From Pseudosulfitobacter pseudonitzschiae (GTDB taxonomy: Bacteria > Pseudomonadota > Alphaproteobacteria > Rhodobacterales > Rhodobacteraceae): a DNA stretch of 64,000 nucleotides. The translations under genes and the position numbers were made by a program. The notes beneath the pieces were generated by a model. The model was not told the DNA's origin and did no database searches. It saw only the letters and a list, made by a program, of their open reading frames with translations. The stretch spans positions 496,001 to 560,000 of the forward strand of contig NZ_FQVP01000002.1 of NCBI RefSeq assembly GCF_900129395.1, written 5' to 3'. Shown piece after piece: positions 58,661-64,000 of the stretch. The first letter of the stretch is position 1. Every line of letters begins with the position of its first letter.

Positions 58661-61059
58661 GTTCGGCGTTTGACGCGCAGTGTCGGGTCTTCCTGCGTCG
58701 GATCTTCTGGCCACGGATGCTTGGGGTATTGCCCACGCATGTCCTTGCGCACGTCGGCATAGGAACTGGCCCAGAACCCTGGCAAGTCCATGGTGATCTG
58801 AATGGGCCGGTGTGCGGGGGACAGCAGGGTGACCTTCAGCGGTTTGCCCGCCACGGTGGGGTGTCGGGTCACGCCAAACATCTCTTGCAACCGCACAGCA
58901 ATCTCCGGCGCGTCGCCGCTGTAGTCGATCGGCACATTCCGACCCAGCGGTGTGGTGAAATGCGACGGCGCGGCGCGGTCCAACGCTTGGGCCGCGTCCC
59001 AGTCCAGCCGCGCCTTGAGGGCAGGTGTCAGCTCGAGCGCCTTCCAGTCGGCAGCGGTCCGCACGCCGACCAGATGCGGCAGCAGCCAGTCTTCAAGTGT
59101 CATGATGAGGTGATCATCAGACCAGTTATCGGCATCCACCAGCCGCGCCCGCGCCAGAAACCGCGCCGCCTTGGCCGAGGGCAGCAGGCCCAGCTGCCGA
59201 ACGCCATCCAGCATTGCCACGGCAATATCCTCGGGCGGCGCATCGCGCCACGCGCGGTCTTCCAGCACCAGCGCCCCCAGCCGTTCCTGCTGCCGCGCCA
59301 GAACGCGGCCGTCGCGTTTGGACCATATGCAGACGTCATGCCACGCAATCGCGTCGCCAAAAGTGGCGCGCAGGTCGGCGTCGCTGATCTCGGTCGCCTG
59401 CCGGATTTTCGCTTCGCGCGGGTCGCCGTCCAGATCGGTGGCCACGATCAGCCGCGCACCGGCCAGCGCATCGCCATCGGGCAGGACCGCGCCCTTGCCC
59501 CCCGACAGCACAAAGCGCGGCGCATCCCCCTTGCGGCGCAGCCCGATGCGATCAGGATAGGCCAGCGCCGCCATCGCCCCCAGCGACTGCGCCGCGCCCG
59601 AGGTGCGGGATTTCAGGCGTTTCACCTCTTGCCGCACCCGTGCCAGCGCGCCGCGCTGCACCGCATTGCCGAACCGGTCGGGGCTGCGCAGGGCCTGCAT
59701 CCGCAACCGCAGGTCGCTGCCCATGCCGCGCAGGATGTCACGCTCGGCCAGCAGGGCCGCCAGGTCCGCCGCCCCCGCACCGCCGCGCACCAGCATATGC
59801 GCCAGACGCGGGTGCAGCGGCAGCCTCGACAGCGCGCGGCCATGGGCCGTGATGCGGCCCGCATCGTCCAGGGCCTCCAGCATCCGCAGCACCTCGACCG
59901 CCTCGCCATAGCGACCCGGATGCGGCGGCGTGACAAAGCTCAGCTCCTCCGGCGTGGCCCCCCACAGCGCCAGTTCCAGCGCCATGCCGGTCAGGTCCCC
60001 GGCCTCGATCTCGGCAGGGGGGAAGGCCGCCAGCGCCCCGTCCTCGCCGCGCGTCCACAGTTTGTAGCAATGTCCCGCCGCCACGCGCCCCGCACGGCCC
60101 GCACGCTGGGTGGCCTCGGCGCGGGTGACGCGCTCGGTCACCAGCCGCGACATGCCGCTTGAGGGATCGAACCGCGCCCGCCGCGCCAACCCGGCGTCCA
60201 CCACGATGCGGATGTCGGGCAGGGTCAGCGAGGTTTCGGCAATGGCCGTGGCCAGCACCACCTTGCGTCCCGTTTTGGCAGGGGCAATCGCGGCGCGTTG
60301 GGCGGCAAAGTCCATGGCCCCGAACAGCGGATGCACCGCCACGTCACTGCCAAGGCTGCCGTCGAGCAGCCCCTGAACGCGCCGGATTTCGCCTTCGCCC
60401 GGCAGAAACACCAGCGCGCTGCCGGCCTGCGCGCGCAGGGCGTCGCGGATCAGGTCGGCAACAGCGCCTTCCAGCCGGGCCTGGCCTCGCGGGCGGTCCA
60501 GCCAGTGCGGTGTCACCTCATATGCGCGGCCTTCGGAGGTGACCAGCGGCGCGTTCAGCATCTCGGCCACGGGGGCTGCATCCAGTGTGGCGGACATCAC
60601 AACCAGATGCAGGTCGTCACGCAGGGCCTCGGCCACTTCCAGACACAGCGCCAGCCCCAGATCGGCGTTCAGGCTGCGTTCGTGGAATTCGTCAAAGATC
60701 ACCACGCCGACGCCGGCCAACTCGGGATCAGACTGGATCATGCGGGTCAGGATGCCTTCGGTGACAACCTCGATGCGGGTGTGTTTGCCCACCTTTGTCT
60801 CGCCGCGCACGCGGTAGCCGACGGTTTCGCCCACGGGTTCGCCCAGTGTCTCGGCCATGCGTTCGGCAGCGGTGCGCGCGGCCAGACGGCGCGGCTCAAG
60901 CATCACGATGCGCCCGGTGAAACCCGCCTCCATCAACGCCAAGGGCACTCGCGTGGTCTTGCCCGCACCGGGGGGTGCTTGCAGGACCAGCCGTTTGTGC
61001 GCGGCAAGCTGTGTGCAAACCGCGTCCAGCACGTCATCAATGGGCAGGGCAAATGTCAT
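58657..61059 (-). CDS. hrpB: ATP-dependent helicase HrpB
   Basis: DEAH-box helicase, 800 aa. Walker A QAPPGAGKTTRVP, DEFHERS (DExH), SATLDAAPV, motif V ATAIAETSLTLPDI, and motif VI QRAGRAGR. C-terminal HrpB-specific domain (GAPE-like, then NVPIDYSGDAPEIAVRLQEMFG). RNA or DNA role undefined. Met preceding FALPIDDVL was chosen over a longer start. Confidence 0.95.
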   Translation of the reverse strand: MTFALPIDDVLDAVCTQLAAHKRLVLQAPPGAGKTTRVPLALMEAGFTGRIVMLEPRRLAARTAAERMAETLGEPVGETVGYRVRGETKVGKHTRIEVVTEGILTRMIQSDPELAGVGVVIFDEFHERSLNADLGLALCLEVAEALRDDLHLVVMSATLDAAPVAEMLNAPLVTSEGRAYEVTPHWLDRPRGQARLEGAVADLIRDALRAQAGSALVFLPGEGEIRRVQGLLDGSLGSDVAVHPLFGAMDFAAQRAAIAPAKTGRKVVLATAIAETSLTLPDIRIVVDAGLARRARFDPSSGMSRLVTERVTRAEATQRAGRAGRVAAGHCYKLWTRGEDGALAAFPPAEIEAGDLTGMALELALWGATPEELSFVTPPHPGRYGEAVEVLRMLEALDDAGRITAHGRALSRLPLHPRLAHMLVRGGAGAADLAALLAERDILRGMGSDLRLRMQALRSPDRFGNAVQRGALARVRQEVKRLKSRTSGAAQSLGAMAALAYPDRIGLRRKGDAPRFVLSGGKGAVLPDGDALAGARLIVATDLDGDPREAKIRQATEISDADLRATFGDAIAWHDVCIWSKRDGRVLARQQERLGALVLEDRAWRDAPPEDIAVAMLDGVRQLGLLPSAKAARFLARARLVDADNWSDDHLIMTLEDWLLPHLVGVRTAADWKALELTPALKARLDWDAAQALDRAAPSHFTTPLGRNVPIDYSGDAPEIAVRLQEMFGVTRHPTVAGKPLKVTLLSPAHRPIQITMDLPGFWASSYADVRKDMRGQYPKHPWPEDPTQEDPTLRVKRRT

Positions 61060-61153
61060 GTCTGCGCTTATCTGCGAAACAGAGGCCAAGGCCAAGGCTG
61101 GACAAATAGACCTGTAAACCGGAAAACCGATCCCAAGCACGAAAGGCACGCAG

Positions 61154-62134
61154 ATGGACATCACCGACACCGCACAACGTATCATTTCGGGTGACCGCCG
61201 TGCGCTGGCCCGCGCGATCACGCTGGTAGAAAGCGGACGCGCCGATCACCGCATGCAGGCGGCTGAATTGTTGGGGGCGTTGCCCCGTGACCGGCAGGCG
61301 CTGCGCATCGGGCTGTCGGGCACGCCGGGCGTGGGCAAAAGCACCTTTATCGAAAGCTTCGGGATGATGCTGACAGGGCAGGGGCTGCGCGTGGCCGTTT
61401 TGGCGGTCGATCCATCCTCGGCGCGGTCGGGCGGGTCGATCCTGGGCGACAAGACGCGGATGGACCAGTTGGCGCGTGAACCCAAGGCATTTATTCGTCC
61501 CAGCCCCAGCCAGACCCATCTGGGCGGCGTGGCGCGGCGCACCCGTGAAGCTGTGGCTCTGTGCGAGGCGGCAGGCTTTGACGTGGTGTTGATCGAAACC
61601 GTGGGCGTGGGACAGTCGGAAACCGTGGTGGCGCAGATGGCGGATTTGTTCCTGCTGCTGCTGGCCCCTGCGGGCGGGGACGAATTGCAAGGCGTCAAGC
61701 GCGGCATCATGGAAATGGCCGATGTGATTCTGATCAACAAGGCCGACGGCGACCTGAAAGCGACCGCCACACGCACCTGTGCCGATTATGCCGGGGCGCT
61801 GCGGCTGTTGCGCAAACGTCCCCAGGACCCGGCGGGCTTTCCCAAGGCGATGATGGTTTCGGCACTGGAAGACACCGGCCTGAGCGCGGCGTGGGAGACG
61901 ATGCAGGAACTGGCAGGCTGGCGGCGCGAGAACGGTTTTTTCGACAGGACCCGTGCAGAGCAAGCGCAATATTGGTTCGAACAGGACGTGCGTGCGGCAC
62001 TGCTGGCGCAACTGGACGGCGCGCAGGCGCGTGCCGATATGGCGCGGCTGGGGGCCGAAGTGGCGCAGGGCCAGACCGATCCGGCACTGGCGGCGCAACA
62101 GATGCTGGCCAGCCTGGGCCACACACGGCAATGA
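61154..62134 (+). CDS. meaB: MeaB-type GTPase chaperone for B12-dependent mutases
   Basis: G3E-family GTPase of 326 aa protecting adenosylcobalamin mutases (methylmalonyl- and ethylmalonyl-CoA mutase). Walker A GTPGVGKSTFIE near residue 56, DPSSARSGGSILGDKTRM, ETVGVGQSE (Switch II region) and NKAD (G4). It is divergent from hrpB with no partner adjacent, but ecm is in this window. Serves Ecm, Mcm or both. Confidence 0.95.
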   Translation: MDITDTAQRIISGDRRALARAITLVESGRADHRMQAAELLGALPRDRQALRIGLSGTPGVGKSTFIESFGMMLTGQGLRVAVLAVDPSSARSGGSILGDKTRMDQLAREPKAFIRPSPSQTHLGGVARRTREAVALCEAAGFDVVLIETVGVGQSETVVAQMADLFLLLLAPAGGDELQGVKRGIMEMADVILINKADGDLKATATRTCADYAGALRLLRKRPQDPAGFPKAMMVSALEDTGLSAAWETMQELAGWRRENGFFDRTRAEQAQYWFEQDVRAALLAQLDGAQARADMARLGAEVAQGQTDPALAAQQMLASLGHTRQ

Positions 62135-62170
62135 TCGCGTAATAAGGCGGTGAAACCTGCGCAATCATGC

Positions 62171-62199
62171 TTGACCCTTGATGCGATTCCCCCTATTGC
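62171..62199 (+). promoter_or_regulatory. rpmB: sigma70-type promoter of rpmB
   Basis: TTGACC-N17-TATTGC, about 90 bases before the rpmB start. Confidence 0.55.
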
Positions 62200-62290
62200 C
62201 ACCAGACGAAATTAGGGGCGCAGCTGCGAGCGGCGCTTGTTGTCGTTTCGGGGACCGCCCTGACAGCGACCAGAACAAAAGGATAATCCC

Positions 62291-62584
62291 ATGTCGCGTC
62301 GTTGCGAACTGACCGGAAAAGGCCCCATGTCTGGCAACAATGTCAGCCACGCCAACAACAAAACACGTCGTCGGTTTCTGCCGAACCTGAACGATGTCTC
62401 GCTGCAGTCCGAAGTGCTGGGCCGCGCGATCAAATTCCGCATCTCGGCTGCCGCTCTGCGCACCGTTGACCACCGCGGTGGTCTGGACGCGTTCTTCGCC
62501 AAGGCGAAAGACGACGAGCTGTCGGCGAATGCGCTGAAAGTGAAAAAAGAAATCGCAAAAGCTCTGGCCGCCAACGCCGCCTGA
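62291..62584 (+). CDS. rpmB: 50S ribosomal protein L28
   Basis: 97-aa L28 with the conserved [20 protein letters not shown] start and [17 protein letters not shown]-type ribosome site precedes. Monocistronic; a strong terminator follows. Confidence 0.97.
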   Translation: MSRRCELTGKGPMSGNNVSHANNKTRRRFLPNLNDVSLQSEVLGRAIKFRISAAALRTVDHRGGLDAFFAKAKDDELSANALKVKKEIAKALAANAA

Positions 62585-62608
62585 AGCCTTTGAGGTTGAC
62601 GAATTTGG

Positions 62609-62640
62609 CCCCGCCTGCATCCGCAGGCGGGGTCGTTTCG
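62609..62640 (+). terminator. terminator after rpmB
   Basis: CCCCGCCTGC / GCAGGCGGGG, a perfect 10-bp stem with a 4-base loop, then TCGTTTCG. Confidence 0.85.
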
Positions 62641-62713
62641 TTTGCGGTCCACGGCGTTTTGGCGCAGGGAGCGGCCCTTGTATGCCGTGGGATGGGCGGC
62701 TAATGCTGCGGCC

Positions 62714-63061
62714 ATGACCGTTTTGCGCCATATCACCCTTTGCCTTGCGATGCTGACGCTTGTTGTCACGGCGCAGGCCTTTGCGTTGGCGCGAGGCTCG
62801 GCAGAGGTTGCGGGGCAGATGGTGCTGTGTATCGGCACCGGCTCGGTCACCGTGAATGTCGATGCCGATGGCCAGCCGGTTGGCCCGCCGCATATCTGTC
62901 CCGACGCCGCGCTGACGCTGCTGGGGCAGGACGTGATGATCGGCGCACCCCTGCGGGTTGTGGCGATCCGCCGTGCCGAATATGCCGCGCGCCATGTGCC
63001 GGTGACACGCGCGGTGTCTGCGCCCGCCTACCTGTCGCGCGGACCTCCTGTTTTGCTCTGA
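62714..63061 (+). CDS. exported small protein, possible copper-linked (DUF2946-like)
   Basis: A 115-aa protein: signal peptide about 1-23, then MVLCIGTGSV and GPPHICPDAAL, giving two Cys and a His reminiscent of DUF2946. Ends in an Ala/Arg-rich tail. It precedes the PCuAC gene by 43 bases on the same strand, suggesting copper handling. Family assignment uncertain. Confidence 0.65.
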   Translation: MTVLRHITLCLAMLTLVVTAQAFALARGSAEVAGQMVLCIGTGSVTVNVDADGQPVGPPHICPDAALTLLGQDVMIGAPLRVVAIRRAEYAARHVPVTRAVSAPAYLSRGPPVLL

Positions 63062-63104
63062 GCCACCCTTGTCTTTTCACGAGCAAAACAACGGATATAC
63101 CCAC

Positions 63105-63626
63105 ATGAAACTGATGAAGAACCTGACCGCAGTTGCGGTTTCTACCCTTTTGTCCACAGCCGCCTTTGCCGACGGTATCCTGGTGCAGGACCCCTATGTG
63201 CGCGTCTCGCGGCCCAATGCGCCGACGGCGGCGGCGTTCATGACGCTGGTGAACGAAAGCGACAGCGACGACCGCCTGATCGAGGCGCGCAGCGAAATCG
63301 CCAAAAAGGTCGAGATGCACACACATGTCGATCAGGGCGGCGGCGTGATGGCCATGACCCAGATCGAAGACGGCATTCCCCTGGCCGCAGGGCACACACA
63401 TGCGCTGGCACGCGGCGGCGATCATGTGATGATGATGGGGCTGAAACAGCCGCTGGCACAGGGTGACGAGGTGACGGTCACCCTGGTGTTCGAAAAGGCG
63501 GGCGAGGTCGAGGTGACCATACCCGTTGACAACGAGCGCAAAGCCGAAGGGGCAAGTCACGGTGCGATGGACCATTCGCAAATGGACCATTCCCAGATGG
63601 ATCACGGCGCGGAAAAGACCGACTAG
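63105..63626 (+). CDS. periplasmic copper chaperone PCu(A)C
   Basis: 173-aa exported Cu(I) chaperone delivering copper to cytochrome oxidase. Signal about 1-22 (AFA|DG). Cu-site segments: EMHTHVDQGGGVMAM and HVMMMG. The C-terminal tail has repeated DHSQM units (GAMDHSQMDHSQMDHGAEK), extra His/Met ligands. Paired with the small upstream exported protein. Stop overlaps the convergent cobB stop by 4 bases. Confidence 0.92.
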   Translation: MKLMKNLTAVAVSTLLSTAAFADGILVQDPYVRVSRPNAPTAAAFMTLVNESDSDDRLIEARSEIAKKVEMHTHVDQGGGVMAMTQIEDGIPLAAGHTHALARGGDHVMMMGLKQPLAQGDEVTVTLVFEKAGEVEVTIPVDNERKAEGASHGAMDHSQMDHSQMDHGAEKTD

Positions 63627-64000
63627 GCTTTCAGCAGCCCCTCGACCCATTTCGGCACCGTCTCGCTGGCGGGGCCGAAGTGGGTTTCGTCGAACTGCGA
63701 TACCACCATGGACGGCTCGAGGTTCAACTCGACCGTCAGCGCACCATATGCCGCAGCGGCCTGCACAAAGCCTGCGGCGGGGTAGACATTGCCGCTGGTG
63801 CCGATGGCCGCGAAAATATCGGCCTCGCTCAGGCGCATTTCGATCTCTTCCATATAATACGGAATCTCACCGAACCAGACGATGTCGGGGCGGGCCGTGG
63901 GTTGGTAGCAAGCGGGGCAGGTCTGGCCCACCGTCATCTTCAATGTCGCCTCCCACCGGTGATCACAGGCCGCGCAGAGCGCCGAATCAAGTTGCCCGTG
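63623..64000 (-). CDS. cobB: NAD-dependent deacylase, Sir2 family (5' end outside window)
   Basis: C-terminal 125 or so residues of a class III sirtuin; the start lies beyond the window edge. Visible: HGQLDSALC (catalytic His region), Zn ligands CAAC and CPAC, RPDIVWFGE, GTSGNVYPAAGF and VELNLE. Deacylates Lys on metabolic enzymes. Confidence 0.92.
   Translation of the reverse strand, partial: HGQLDSALCAACDHRWEATLKMTVGQTCPACYQPTARPDIVWFGEIPYYMEEIEMRLSEADIFAAIGTSGNVYPAAGFVQAAAAYGALTVELNLEPSMVVSQFDETHFGPASETVPKWVEGLLKA

Noticed and set aside
62291-62320. Alternative of a second ribosomal operon around rpmB
   Set aside because: rpmB has its own promoter and terminator and no other ribosomal genes nearby.
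1-64000. Prophage, gene-transfer-agent, CRISPR-Cas, tRNA or insertion-sequence content
   Set aside because: No transposase, integrase, phage structural, Cas or tRNA-like sequence was recognised; genes are housekeeping or typical accessory functions.

Overview
The window looks like chromosomal DNA of a Roseobacter-group alphaproteobacterium (Rhodobacterales). The evidence is uniformly high G+C, dense gene packing with many 4-base ATGA overlaps, and a typical family gene set: the ethylmalonyl-CoA pathway genes ccr, ecm and meaB, GcrA, an H-NS/HvrA-type protein, an alphaproteobacterial LuxR/LuxI pair with a CtrA-type box, and a GAAC-N7-GAAC SOS-box candidate. I see 67 credible protein genes plus one candidate leader peptide. 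I see no rRNA, tRNA, CRISPR array, insertion sequence or prophage, and no gene-free stretch longer than about 300 bases.

Layout. 1-4 kb: end of a succinate dehydrogenase locus (an FkbM methyltransferase and a small lipoprotein ahead of sdhB), a DUF1989 protein, deoD and an H-NS protein. 4-9 kb: ecm and ccr flank a PlsB/PlsC-like acyltransferase. 9-12.5 kb: a quorum-sensing unit (small ORF, luxR, luxI) followed by a RecD/Dda-like helicase. 12.5-19 kb: a TauE exporter pair and a complete BMP-type (nucleoside-like) ABC importer. 19-26 kb: rimI-tsaB-nfu, a degenerate trypsin-like protein, UspA, a DsbA-fold isomerase, a class IV aminotransferase, an M48 lipoprotein, an IMPACT protein and a hemolysin-III protein. 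26-33.8 kb: a possible SOS gene, rimO, AsmA, and a kpsT-kpsE-kdsA capsule/KDO operon. 34-40.9 kb: nhaA, DUF2867, an ArsR-regulated permease divergent from a uracil-DNA-glycosylase/SseB pair, then YHS, rhodanese and esterase genes. 41-47 kb: an opgC-opgG-opgH periplasmic glucan operon and a TTC38-like protein. 47-54 kb: a TPP-enzyme/CoA-transferase operon, cueR, pabB, Dabb, gcrA and a DMT transporter. 54-64 kb: argD-argF with a possible arginine leader peptide, a glycosyltransferase, gnd, hrpB, meaB, rpmB, a copper chaperone pair and the 3' part of cobB.

How the genes connect. Ccr makes ethylmalonyl-CoA from crotonyl-CoA, Ecm isomerises the (2R) epimer to methylsuccinyl-CoA with adenosylcobalamin, and MeaB is the G-protein that protects such B12 mutases, so three parts of acetyl-CoA assimilation lie in one window. 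The ecm and ccr promoters share an unusual AT-rich GCAATATTA motif. Other regulatory signals: a perfect TTAA-N7-TTAAC (CtrA) site before the quorum-sensing genes, twin ArsR-type operators between two apparently leaderless divergent genes, a LexA-type box before a small repeat protein, and a 15-codon ORF with three consecutive Arg codons upstream of argD.
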